A stretch of 64,000 nucleotides of DNA from Ptiloglossa arizonensis (Eukaryota; Arthropoda; Insecta; Hymenoptera; Colletidae). Below the pieces are notes generated by a model. That model was given only the letters and a program-made list of their open reading frames with translations. It did not search any database and was not told where the DNA came from. The DNA lies in assembly GCF_051014685.1 (NCBI RefSeq), contig NW_027478457.1, forward strand, positions 683,553-747,552, in the 5' to 3' direction. Shown here in pieces: positions 50,801-63,400 of the stretch. The first letter of the stretch is position 1. Each line of letters opens with the position of its first letter. The translations under genes were made by a program, and so were the position numbers.

Positions 50801-53800
50801 TCGCCCGATTACAACGGTATGTGTATTTTTTCCCTAGGTCATTCTGGTTAAGCGTTTGGAGCAGCAGAATTGCGAAAAATTTTTCGAGATCTCAACCATT
50901 TCTTGGCTTCAAACTCCCATATCTCGCGAACGGATTGACCTAACCCAAAAATTCCTATTGCATCTGAAAGTAGAAACTCGCCCGATTACAACGGTATGTG
51001 TATTTTTTCCCTAGGTCATTCTGGTTAAGCGTTTGGAGCAGCAGAATTGCGAAAAATTTTTCGCGATCTCAACCATTTCTTGGCTTCAAACTCCCATATC
51101 TCGCGAACGGATTGACCCAACCCAAAAATTCCTGTTGCATCTGAAAGTAGAAACTCGCCCGATTACAACGGTATGTGTATTTTTTCCCTAGGCCATTCTG
51201 GTTAAGCGTTTGGAGCAGCAGAATTGCGAAAAATTTGTTGTCTTGTCAACCATTTCTTAGCATCAAACTCCCATATCTCGCGAACGGATTGACTTAACCC
51301 AAAAATTCCTATTGCATCTGAAAGTAGAAACTCGCCCGATTACTACGGTATGTGTATTTTTTCCCTAGGCCATTCTGGTTAAGCGTTCGGAGCAGCAGAA
51401 TTGCGAAAAATTTGTTGTCTTGTCAACCATTTCTTAGCTTCAAACTCCCATATCTCGCGAACGGATTGACCTAACCCAAAAATTCCTATTGCATCTGAAA
51501 GTAGAAACTCGCCCGATTACAACGGTATGTGTATTTTTTCCCTAGGTCATTCTGGTTAAGCGTTTGGAGCAGCAGAATTGCGAAAAATTTTTCGCGATCT
51601 CAACCATTTCTTGGCTTCAAACTCCCATATCTCGCGAACGGATTGACCCAACCCAAAAATTCCTGTTGCATCTGAAAGTAGAAACTCGCCCGATTACAAC
51701 GGTATGTGTATTTTTTCCCTAGGCCATTCTGGTTAAGCGTTTGGAGCAGCAGAATTGCGAAAAATTTGTTGTCTTGTCAACCATTTCTTAGCATCAAACT
51801 CCCATATCTCGCGAACGGATTGACTTAACCCAAAAATTCCTATTGCATCTGAAAGTAGAAACTCGCCCGATTACTACGGTATGTGTATTTTTTCCCTAGG
51901 CCATTCTGGTTAAGCGTTCGGAGCAGCAGAATTGCGAAAAATTTGTTGTCTTGTCAACCATTTCTTAGCTTCAAACTCCCATATCTCGCGAACGGATTGA
52001 CCTAACCCAAAAATTCCTATTGGATTTGAAAGTAGAAACTCGCCCGATTACAACGGTATACGTATTTTTTCCCTAGGCCATTCTGGTTAAGCGATTGGAG
52101 CAGCAGAAGTGCAAAAAATTTCTTGTCTTCTCAACCATTTCTTCGCTTCAAACTCCCATATCTCGCGAACGGATTGACCTAACCCAAAAATTCCTATTGG
52201 ATTTGAAAGTAGAAACTCGCCCGATTACAACGGTATACGTATTTTTTCCCTAGGCCATTCTGGTTAAGCGATTGGAGCAGCAGAAGTGCAAAAAATTTCT
52301 TGTCTTCTCAACCATTTCTTCGCTTCAAACTCCCATATCTCGCGAACGGATTGACCTAACCCAAAAATTCCTATTGCATCTGAAAGTAGAAACACGCCCG
52401 ATTACAACGGTATGTGAATTTTTTCCCTATGCCATTCTGGTTAAGCGTATGGAGCAGCAGAATTGCAAAAAATTTTTTGCCTTCTCAACCATTTCTTGGC
52501 TTCAAACTCCCATATCTCGCGAACGGATTGACCTAACCCAAAAATTCCTATTGCATCTGAAAGTAGAAACTCGCCCGATTACAACGGTATGTGTATTTTT
52601 TCCCTAGGTCATTCTGGTTAAGCGTTTGGAGCAGCAGAATTGCGAAAAATTTTTCGAGATCTCAACCATTTCTTGGCTTCAAACTCCCATATCTCGCGAA
52701 CGGATTGACCTAACCCAAAAATTCCTATTGCATCTGAAAGTAGAAACTCGCCCGATTACAACGGTATGTGTATTTTTTCCCTAGGTCATTCTGGTTAAGC
52801 GTTTGGAGCAGCAGAATTGCGAAAAATTTTTCGCGATCTCAACCATTTCTTGGCTTCAAACTCCCATATCTCGCGAACGGATTGACCCAACCCAAAAATT
52901 CCTGTTGCATCTGAAAGTAGAAACTCGCCCGATTACAACGGTATGTGTATTTTTTCCCTAGGCCATTCTGGTTAAGCGTTTGGAGCAGCAGAATTGCGAA
53001 AAATTTGTTGTCTTGTCAACCATTTCTTAGCATCAAACTCCCATATCTCGCGAACGGATTGACTTAACCCAAAAATTCCTATTGCATCTGAAAGTAGAAA
53101 CTCGCCCGATTACTACGGTATGTGTATTTTTTCCCTAGGCCATTCTGGTTAAGCGTTCGGAGCAGCAGAATTGCGAAAAATTTGTTGTCTTGTCAACCAT
53201 TTCTTAGCTTCAAACTCCCATATCTCGCGAACGGATTGACCTAACCCAAAAATTCCTATTGGATTTGAAAGTAGAAACTCACCCGATTACAACGGTATAC
53301 GTATTTTTTCCCTAGGCCATTCTGGTTAAGCGATTGGAGCAGCAGAAGTGCAAAAAATTTCTTGTCTTCTCAACCATTTCTTCGCTTCAAACTCCCATAT
53401 CTCGCGAACGGATTGACCTAACCCAAAAATTCCTATTGGATTTGAAAGTAGAAACTCGCCCGATTACAACGGTATACGTATTTTTTCCCTAGGCCATTCT
53501 GGTTAAGCGATTGGAGCAGCAGAAGTGCAAAAAATTTCTTGTCTTCTCAACCATTTCTTCGCTTCAAACTCCGATATCTCGCGAACGGATTGACCTAACC
53601 CAAAAATTCCTATTGCATCTGAAAGTAGAAACTCGCCCGATTACAACGGTATGTGTATTTTTTCCCTAGGTCATTCTGGTTAAGCGTTTGGAGCAGCAGA
53701 ATTGCGAAAAATTTTTCGCGATCTCAACCATTTCTTGGCTTCAAACTCCCATATCTCGCGAACGGATTGACCCAACCCAAAAATTCCTGTTGCATCTGAA

Positions 53801-54218
53801 AGTAGAAACTCGCCCGATTACAACGGTATGTGTATTTTGTCCCTAGGCCATTCTGGTTAAGCGTTTGGAGCAGCAGAATTGCGAAAAATTTGTTGTCTTG
53901 TCAACCATTTCTTAGCATCAAACTCCCACATCTCGCGAACGGATTGACTTAACCCAAAAATTCCTATTGCATCTGAAAGTAGAAACTCGCCCGATTACTA
54001 CGGTATGTGTATTTTTTCCCTAGGCCATTCTGGTTAAGCGTTCGGAGCAGCAGAATTGCGAAAAATTTGTTGTCTTGTCAACCATTTCTTAGCTTCAAAC
54101 TCCCATATCTCGCGAACGGATTGACCTAACCCAAAAATTCCTATTGGATTTGAAAGTAGAAACTCGCCCGATTACAACGGTATACGTATTTTTTCCCTAG
54201 GCCATTCTGGTTAAGCGT
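47847..54218 (+). repeat. 7-monomer (1,239-bp) higher-order repeat array
   Basis: Seven monomer types follow in fixed order. b: GTGCAAAAAATTTCTTG with ACACGCCCG and GGTAGGTG. c: CAGATTTGCG with CATATATCGCG. d: GCGTATGGAG with GCAAAAAATTTTTTGC. e: GCGAAAAATTTTTCGC with GACCCAACCC. f: TTAGCATCAAAC with ATTACTACGG. g: GCGTTCGGAGCAG with TTGGATTTG. a: GTGCAAAAAATTTCTTG with GGTATACG. Units start at 47,847, 49,086 and 50,325. From 50,325 the unit is expanded to 11 by a doubled e (the extra copy has CGAGATCTC) and a repeated e-f-g. At 52,272 a b monomer runs straight into d, so c is lost. Copies are near-identical, making this the most homogenised part. Confidence 0.9.
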
Positions 54219-54749
54219 TTGGAGCAGCAGAATTGCGAAAAATTTGTTGTCTTCTCAACCATTTCTTAGCTTCAAACTCCCATATCTCGCGAACGGATTG
54301 ACCAAACCCAAAAATTCCTACTGCGTCCGAAATTAGAAACTCGCCCGATTACAATGGTTTGCGTATTTTTTCCCTAGGCCGTTCTGGTTAAGCGTTTGAA
54401 GCAGCAGAATTGCGAAAAATTTGTTCTCTTCTCAACCATTTCTTAGCTTCAATCTCTCATATCTCGCGAACGGATTGACCTAACCCAAAAATTCCTATTG
54501 GATTTGAAAGTAGAAACTCGCCTGATTACAACTGTATACGTATTTTTTCCCTAGGCCATTCTGGTTAAGCGATTGGAGCAGCAGAAGTGCAAAAAATTTG
54601 TTCTCTTCTCAACCAGTTCTTGTTTTCAACCTCCCATATCTCGCGAACGGATTGACCCAACCCAAAAATTCCTGTTGCGTCTGAAAGTAGAAACTCGCCC
54701 GATTACAACGGTATGTGTATTTTTTCCTTAGGACATTCTGGTTAAACGT
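54219..54749 (+). repeat. 3-monomer boundary block, copy 1
   Basis: Three monomers break the 7-monomer order. They are marked by GACCAAACCC with CTACTGCGTCCGAAATTAG, ATGGTTTGCG, GCCGTTCTGG, GCGTTTGAAGCAG, CCTGATTACAACTG and ACCAGTTCTTGTTTTC. The same three recur at 59,706-60,236, exactly 5,487 bases (31 monomers) later. Related single monomers occur at 61,200-61,310. Confidence 0.87.
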
Positions 54750-57700
54750 TTGGAGCAGCAGAATTGCGAAAAATTTTTTGCCTTCTCAACCATTTCTTGG
54801 CTTCAAACTCCCATATCTCGCGAACGGATTGACCTAACCCAAAAATTCCTATTGCATCTGAAAGTAGAAACACGCCCGATTACAACGGTAGGTGTATTTT
54901 TTCCCTATGCCATTCTGGTTAAGCGTTTGGAGCAGCAGATTTGCGAAAAATTTGTTGTCTTCTCAACCATTTCTTAGCTTCAAACTCCCATATATCGCGA
55001 ACGGATTGACCTAACCCAAAAATTCCTATTGCATCTGAAAGTAGAAACTCGCCCGATTACAACGGTATGTGAATTTTTTCCCTATGCCATTCTGGTTAAG
55101 CGTATGGAGCAGCAGAATTGCAAAAAATTTTTTGCCTTCTCAACCATTTCTTGGCTTCAAACTCCCATATCTCGCGAACGGATTGACCTAACCCAAAAAT
55201 TCCTATTGCATCTGAAAGTAGAAACTCGCCCGATTACAACGGTATGTGTATTTTTTCCCTAGGTCATTCTGGTTAAGCGTTTGGAGCAGCAGAATTGCGA
55301 AAAATTTTTCGCGATCTCAACCATTTCTTGGCTTCAAACTCCCATATCTCGCGAACGGATTGACCCAACCCAAAAATTCCTGTTGCATCTGAAAGTAGAA
55401 ACTCGCCCGATTACAACGGTATGTGTATTTTTTCCCTAGGCCATTCTGGTTAAGCGTTTGGAGCAGCAGAATTGCGAAAAATTTGTTGTCTTGTCAACCA
55501 TTTCTTAGCATCAAACTCCCATATCTCGCGAACGGATTGACTTAACCCAAAAATTCCTATTGCATCTGAAAGTAGAAACTCGCCCGATTACTACGGTATG
55601 TGTATTTTTTCCCTAGGCCATTCTGGTTAAGCGTTCGGAGCAGCAGAATTGCGAAAAATTTGTTGTCTTGTCAACCATTTCTTAGCTTCAAACTCCCATA
55701 TCTCGCGAACGGATTGACCTAACCCAAAAATTCCTATTGGATTTGAAAGTAGAAACTCGCCCGATTACAACGGTATACGTATTTTTTCCCTAGGCCATTC
55801 TGGTTAAGCGATTGGAGCAGCAGAAGTGCAAAAAATTTCTTGTCTTCTCAACCATTTCTTCGCTTCAAACTCCCATATCTCGCGAACGGATTGACCTAAC
55901 GCAAAAATTCCTATTGGATTTGAAAGTAGAAACTCGCCCGATTACAACGGTATACGTATTTTTTCCCTAGGCCATTCTGGTTAAGCGATTGGAGCAGCAG
56001 AAGTGCAAAAAATTTCTTGTCTTCTCAACCATTTCTTCGCTTCAAACTCCCATATCTCGCGAACGGATTGACCTAACCCAAAAATTCCTATTGCATCTGA
56101 AAGTAGAAACACGCCCGATTACAACGGTAGGTGTATTTTTTCCCTATGCCATTCTGGTTAAGCGTTTGGAGCAGCAGATTTGCGAAAAATTTGTTGTCTT
56201 CTCAACCATTTCTTAGCTTCAAACTCCCATATATCGCGAACGGATTGACCTAACCCAAAAATTCCTATTGCATCTGAAAGTAGAAACTCGCCCGATTACA
56301 ACGGTATGTGAATTTTTTCCCTATGCCATTCTGGTTAAGCGTATGGAGCAGCAGAATTGCAAAAAATTTTTTGCCTTCTCAACCATTTCTTGGCTTCAAA
56401 CTCCCATATCTCGCGAACGGATTGACCTAACCCAAAAATTCCTATTGCATCTGAAAGTAGAAACTCGCCCGATTACAACGGTATGTGTATTTTTTCCCTA
56501 GGTCATTCTGGTTAAGCGTTTGGAGCAGCAGAATTGCGAAAAATTTTTCGCGATCTCAACCATTTCTTGGCTTCAAACTCCCATATCTCGCGAACGGATT
56601 GACCTAACCCAAAAATTCCTATTGAATCTGAAAGTAGAAACTCGCCCGATTACAACGGTATGTGTATTTTTTCCCTAGGTCATTCTGGTTAAGCGTTTGG
56701 AGCAGCAGAATTGCGAAAAATTTTTCGCGATCTCAACCATTTCTTGGCTTCAAACTCCCATATCTCGCGAACGGATTGACCCAACCCAAAAATTCCTGTT
56801 GCATCTGAAAGTAGAAACTCGCCCGATTACAACGGTATGTGTATTTTTTCCCTAGGCCATTCTGGTTAAGCGTTTGGAGCAGCAGAATTGCGAAAAATTT
56901 GTTGTCTTGTCAACCATTTCTTAGCATCAAACTCCCATATCTCGCGAACGGATTGACTTAACCCAAAAATTCCTATTGCATCTGAAAGTAGAAACTCGCC
57001 CGATTACTACGGTATGTGTATTTTTTCCCTAGGCCATTCTGGTTAAGCGTTCGGAGCAGCAGAATTGCGAAAAATTTGTTGTCTTGTCAACCATTTCTTA
57101 GCTTCAAACTCCCATATCTCGCGAACGGATTGACCTAACCCAAAAATTCCTATTGGATTTGAAAGTAGAAACTCGCCCGATTACAACGGTATACGTATTT
57201 TTTCCCTAGGCCATTCTGGTTAAGCGATTGGAGCAGCAGAAGTGCAAAAAATTTCTTGTCTTCTCAACCATTTCTTCGCTTCAAACTCCCATATCTCGCG
57301 AACGGATTGACCTAACGCAAAAATTCCTATTGGATTTGAAAGTAGAAACTCGCCCGATTACAACGGTATACGTATTTTTTCCCTAGGCCATTCTGGTTAA
57401 GCGATTGGAGCAGCAGAAGTGCAAAAAATTTCTTGTCTTCTCAACCATTTCTTCGCTTCAAACTCCCATATCTCGCGAACGGATTGACCTAACCCAAAAA
57501 TTCCTATTGCATCTGAAAGTAGAAACACGCCCGATTACAACGGTAGGTGTATTTTTTCCCTATGCCATTCTGGTTAAGCGTTTGGAGCAGCAGATTTGCG
57601 AAAAATTTGTTGTCTTCTCAACCATTTCTTAGCTTCAAACTCCCATATATCGCGAACGGATTGACCTAACCCAAAAATTCCTATTGCATCTGAAAGTAGA

Positions 57701-59705
57701 AACTCGCCCGATTACAACGGTATGTGAATTTTTTCCCTATGCCATTCTGGTTAAGCGTATGGAGCAGCAGAATTGCAAAAAATTTTTTGCCTTCTCAACC
57801 ATTTCTTGGCTTCAAACTCCCATATCTCGCGAACGGATTGACCTAACCCAAAAATTCCTATTGCATCTGAAAGTAGAAACTCGCCCGATTACAACGGTAT
57901 GTGTATTTTTTCCCTAGGTCATTCTGGTTAAGCGTTTGGAGCAGCAGAATTGCGAAAAATTTTTCGCGATCTCAACCATTTCTTGGCTTCAAACTCCCAT
58001 ATCTCGCGAACGGATTGACCTAACCCAAAAATTCCTATTGAATCTGAAAGTAGAAACTCGCCCGATTACAACGGTATGTGTATTTTTTCCCTAGGTCATT
58101 CTGGTTAAGCGTTTGGAGCAGCAGAATTGCGAAAAATTTTTCGCGATCTCAACCATTTCTTGGCTTCAAACTCCCATATCTCGCGAACGGATTGACCCAA
58201 CCCAAAAATTCCTGTTGCATCTGAAAGTAGAAACTCGCCCGATTACAACGGTATGTGTATTTTTTCCCTAGGCCATTCTGGTTAAGCGTTTGGAGCAGCA
58301 GAATTGCGAAAAATTTGTTGTCTTGTCAACCATTTCTTAGCATCAAACTCCCATATCTCGCGAACGGATTGACTTAACCCAAAAATTCCTATTGCATCTG
58401 AAAGTAGAAACTCGCCCGATTACTACGGTATGTGTATTTTTTCCCTAGGCCATTCTGGTTAAGCGTTCGGAGCAGCAGAATTGCGAAAAATTTGTTGTCT
58501 TGTCAACCATTTCTTAGCTTCAAACTCCCATATCTCGCGAACGGATTGACCTAACCCAAAAATTCCTATTGGATTTGAAAGTAGAAACTCGCCCGATTAC
58601 AACGGTATACGTATTTTTTCCCTAGGCCATTCTGGTTAAGCGATTGGAGCAGCAGAAGTGCAAAAAATTTCTTGTCTTCTCAACCATTTCTTCGCTTCAA
58701 ACTCCCATATCTCGCGAACGGATTGACCTAACCCAAAAATTCCTATTGGATTTGAAAGTAGAAACTCGCCCGATTACAACGGTATACGTATTTTTTCCCT
58801 AGGCCATTCTGGTTAAGCGATTGGAGCAGCAGAAGTGCAAAAAATTTCTTGTCTTCTCAACCATTTCTTCGCTTCAAACTCCCATATCTCGCGAACGGAT
58901 TGACCTAACCCAAAAATTCCTATTGCATCTGAAAGTAGAAACACGCCCGATTACAACGGTAGGTGTATTTTTTCCCTATGCCATTCTGGTTAAGCGTTTG
59001 GAGCAGCAGATTTGCGAAAAATTTGTTGTCTTCTCAACCATTTCTTAGCTTCAAACTCCCATATATCGCGAACGGATTGACCTAACCCAAAAATTCCTAT
59101 TGCATCTGAAAGTAGAAACTCGCCCGATTACAACGGTATGTGAATTTTTTCCCTATGCCATTCTGGTTAAGCGTATGGAGCAGCAGAATTGCAAAAAATT
59201 TTTTGCCTTCTCAACCATTTCTTGGCTTCAAACTCCCATATCTCGCGAACGGATTGACCTAACCCAATAATTCCTATTGCATCTGAAAGTAGAAACTCGC
59301 CCGATTACAACGGTATGTGTATTTTTTCCCTAGGCCATTCTGGTTAAGCGTTTGGAGCAGCAGAATTGCGAAAAATTTGTTGTCTTGTCAACCATTTCTT
59401 AGCATCAAACTCCCACATCTCGCGAACGGATTGACTTAACCCAAAAATTCCTATTGCATCTGAAAGTAGAAACTCGCCCGATTACTACGGTATGTGTATT
59501 TTTTCCCTAGGCCATTCTGGTTAAGCGATTGGAGCAGCAGAAGTGCAAAAAATTTCTTGTCTTCTCAACCATTTCTTCGCTTCAAACTCCCATATCTCGC
59601 GAACGGATTGACCTAACCCAAAAATTCCTATTGCATCTGAAAGTAGAAACTCGCCCGATTACTACGGTAGGTGTATTTTTTCCCTATGCCATTCTGGTTA
59701 AGCGT
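54750..59705 (+). repeat. 7/8-monomer higher-order repeat array
   Basis: This continues the b-c-d-e-f-g-a family. Bases 55,812-57,227 and 57,228-58,643 are two copies of an 8-monomer, 1,416-base unit, with e doubled. Both copies share CTAACGCAAAAATTCC (55,900 and 57,316) and CTATTGAATCTG (near 56,620 and 58,036). The unit starting at 58,821 is shortened: e and g are missing, with d followed by f and then a b-like monomer (59,529) that has ATTACTACGGTAGG, a hybrid of f and b rears. The open stretches of 75 and 77 codons in this region are frame by-products of b-c and c-d pairs, where CCCTAT replaces CCCTAG. Confidence 0.9.
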
Positions 59706-60400
59706 TTGGAGCAGCAGAATTGCGAAAAATTTGTTGTCTTCTCAACCATTTCTTAGCTTCAAACTCCCATATCTCGCGAACGGATTGACCAAACCCAAAA
59801 ATTCCTACTGCGTCCGAAATTAGAAACTCGCCCGATTACAATGGTTTGCGTATTTTTTCCCTAGGCCGTTCTGGTTAAGCGTTTGAAGCAGCAGAATTGC
59901 GAAAAATTTGTTCTCTTCTCAACCATTTCTTAGCTTCAATCTCTCATATCTCGCGAACGGATTGACCTAACCCAAAAATTCCTATTGGATTTGAAAGTAG
60001 AAACTCGCCTGATTACAACTGTATACGTATTTTTTCCCTAGGCCATTCTGGTTAAGCGATTGGAGCCGCAGAAGTGCAAAAAATTTGTTCTCTTCTCAAC
60101 CAGTTCTTGTTTTCAACCTCCCATATCTCGCGAACGGATTGACCCAACCCAAAAATTCCTGTTGCGTCTGAAAGTAGAAACTCGCCCGATTACAACGGTA
60201 TGTGTATTTTTTCCTTAGGACATTCTGGTTAAACGTTTGGAGCAGCAGAATTGCGAAAAATTTTTTGCCTTCTCAACCATTTCTTGGCTTCAAACTCCCA
60301 TATCTCGCGAACGGATTGACCTAACCCAAAAATTCCTATTGCATCTGAAAGTAGAAACTCGCCCGATTACAATGATATTTGTATTTTTTCCCTAGGCCAT
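59706..60400 (+). repeat. 3-monomer boundary block, copy 2, plus following monomer
   Basis: This is the second copy of the block at 54,219-54,749, matching also into the next monomer (TTTTCCTTAGGACATTC, GGTTAAACG). A point difference is GGAGCCGCAG near 60,064 against GGAGCAGCAG near 54,577. The 7-monomer family does not continue after this block, so it marks the right edge of the homogenised core. Confidence 0.87.
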
Positions 60401-63400
60401 TCTGGTTAAGCGTTTTGAGCAGCAGATTTGCGAAAAATTTCTGCCCTTCTCAACCATTTCTTGGCTTCAAACTCCCTTATCTAGCGAACGGATTGACATA
60501 ACCCAAAAATTGCTATTGAATCTGAAAATAGATACTCGCCCGATTGCAACGGTATGTGTATTTTTACTCTAGGGCATTCTGGTTAAGCGTTTGGAGCAGC
60601 AGAATTGCGAAAAATTTTTTGCCTTCTCAACCATTTCTTGGCTTCAAACTCCCTTATCTTGCGAACGGATTGACCTAACCCAAAAATTGCTATTGCATTT
60701 GAAAGTAGAAACTCGCCCGATTACAACGGTATGTGCATTTTTTCCCTAGGCCATTCTGGATAAGCGTTTGGAGCAGCAGAAGTGCGAAAAATTTGTTCTC
60801 TTCTCAACCAGTTCTTAGCTTCAAACTCCAATATCTCGCGAACGGATTGACTTAACCCAAAAATTCCTATTGCATCTGAAAGTAGAAACTCGCCCGATTA
60901 CAACGGTATGTGCATTTTTTCCCTAGGCCATTCTGGTTAAGCGTTCGAAGCAGCAGAATTGCGAAAAACTTATTGTCTTCTCTACCATGTCGTAGCTACA
61001 AACTCCGATATCTCGCGAACGGATTGACCTAACCCAAAAGTTCCTATTGCATCTGAAAGCAGAAACTCGGCCGATTACAACGGTATGTGTATTTTCTCCC
61101 TAGGCCATTCTGGTTAAGCGATTGGAGCAGCAGAAGTGCGAAAAATTTGTTGTCTTCTCAACCATTTCTTCGCTTCAAACTCCCATATCTCGCGAACGGA
61201 TTGACCAAACCCAAAAATTCCTACTGCGTCCGAAATTAGAAACTCGCCCGATTACAATGGTTTGCGTATTTTTTCCCTAGGCCGTTCTGGTTAAGCGTTT
61301 GAAGCAGCAGAATTGCGAAAAATTTGTTGTCTTCTCAACCATTTCTTAGCTTCAAACTCCCATATCTCGCGAACGGATTGACCTAACCGAAAAATTCCTA
61401 TTGCATCTGAAAGTAGAAACTCGCCCTATTACAACAGTATGTGTATATGTTCGCTAGGCCATTCTGGTTAAGCGTTTGGAGCAGCAGAAGTGCGAAGAAT
61501 TTGTGGACTTCTCAACCATTTCTTGGCTTCAAACTCCCATATCTCGCGAACGGATTGACCTAACCCAAAAATTCCTATTGCATCTGAAAGTAGAAACTCG
61601 CCCGATTACAATGGTTTGCGTATTTTTTCCCTAGGCCGTTCTGGTTAAGCGTTTGGAGCAGCAGTATTGCGAAAAATTTGTTCTCTTCTCAACCATTTCT
61701 TAGCTTCAATCTCTCATATCTCGCGAGCGGATTGACCACACCCAAAAATTCCTATTGGATTTGAAAGTAGAAACTCGTCCGATTACAACGGTATACGTAT
61801 TTTTTCCCTAGGCCATTCTGGTTAAGCGATTGGAGCAGCAGAAGTGCAAAAAATTTGTTCTCTTCTCAACCACTTCTTAGCTTCAAACTCCCATATCTCG
61901 CGAACGGATTGACCTAACCGAAAAATTCCTATTGCATCTGAAAGTAGAAACTCGCCCGATTACAATGGTATGTGTATTTTTTCCCTAGGCCATTCTGGTT
62001 AAGCGTTTGGAGCAGCAGATTTGCGAAAAATTTTTTGCGTTCTCATCCATTTCTTGGCTTCAACCTCCCATATCTCGCGAACGGATTGACCCAACCCAAA
62101 AATTCCTGTTGCATCTGAAAGTAGAAACTCGCCCGATTACAACGGTATGTGTACTTTTTCCCTAGGAGATTCTGGTTTCGTGTTTGGAGCAGCAGAAGTG
62201 CGAAGAATTTGTGGACTTCTCAACCATTTCTTGGCTTCAAACTCCCATATCTCGCGAACGGATTGACCTAACCCAAAAATTCCTATTGCATCTGAAAGTA
62301 GAAACTCGCCCGATTACAATGGTTTGCGTATTTTTTCCCTAGGCCGTTCTGGTTAAGCGTTTGGAGCAGCAGTATTGCGAAAAATTTGTTCTCTTCTCAA
62401 CCATTTCTTAGCTTCAATCTCTCATATCTCGCGAACGGATTGACCACACCCAAAAATTCCTATTGGATTTGAAAGTAGAAACTCGCCCGATTACAACGGT
62501 ATACGTATTTTTTCCCTAGGCCATTCTGGTTAAGCGATTGGAGCAGCAGAAGTGCAAAAAATTTGTTCTCTTCTCAACCATTTCTTAGCTTCAAACTCCC
62601 ATATCTCGCGAACGGATTGACCTAACCGAAAAATTCCTATTGCATCTGAAAGTAGAAACTCGCCCTATTACAACAGTATGTGTATATGTTCGCTAGGCCA
62701 TTCTGGTTAAGCGTTTGGAGCAGCAGAAGTGCGAAGAATTTGTGGACTTCTCAACCATTTCTTGGCTTCAAACTCCCATATCTCGCGAACGGATTGACCT
62801 AACCCAAAAATTCCTGTTGCGTCTGAAAGCAGAAACTCGCCCGATTACAACAGTATGTGTATTTTTTCCCTAGGCCATTCTGGTTAAGCGTTTGAAGCAG
62901 CAGAAGTGCGAAATATTTGTGGCCTTCTCAACCATTTCTTGGCTTCAAACTCCCTTATCTTGCGAACGGATTGACCTAACCCAAAAATTGCTATTGCATT
63001 TGAAAGTAGAAACTCGACCGATTACAACGGTGTGTGTATTTTTACTCTAGGCCAATCTGGTTAAGCGTTTGGAGCAGCAGAATTGCGAAAAATTTTTTGC
63101 CTTGTGAACCATTTCTTGGCTTCATAATACCCTATCTCGCGAACGGATTGACATAACCCAAAAATTGCTATTGCATCTGAAAGTAGATACTCGCCCGATT
63201 ACAACGGTATGTGTAGTTTTACTCTAGGCCATTCTGGTTAAGCGTTTGGAGCAGCAGAATTGCGAAAAATTTTTTGCCTTCTCAACCATTTCGTGGCTTC
63301 AACCTCCCATATCTCGCGAACGAATTGACCCAACCCAAAAATTCCTGTTGCGTCTGAAAGCAGAAACTCGCCCGATTACAACAGTATGTGTATTTTTTCC

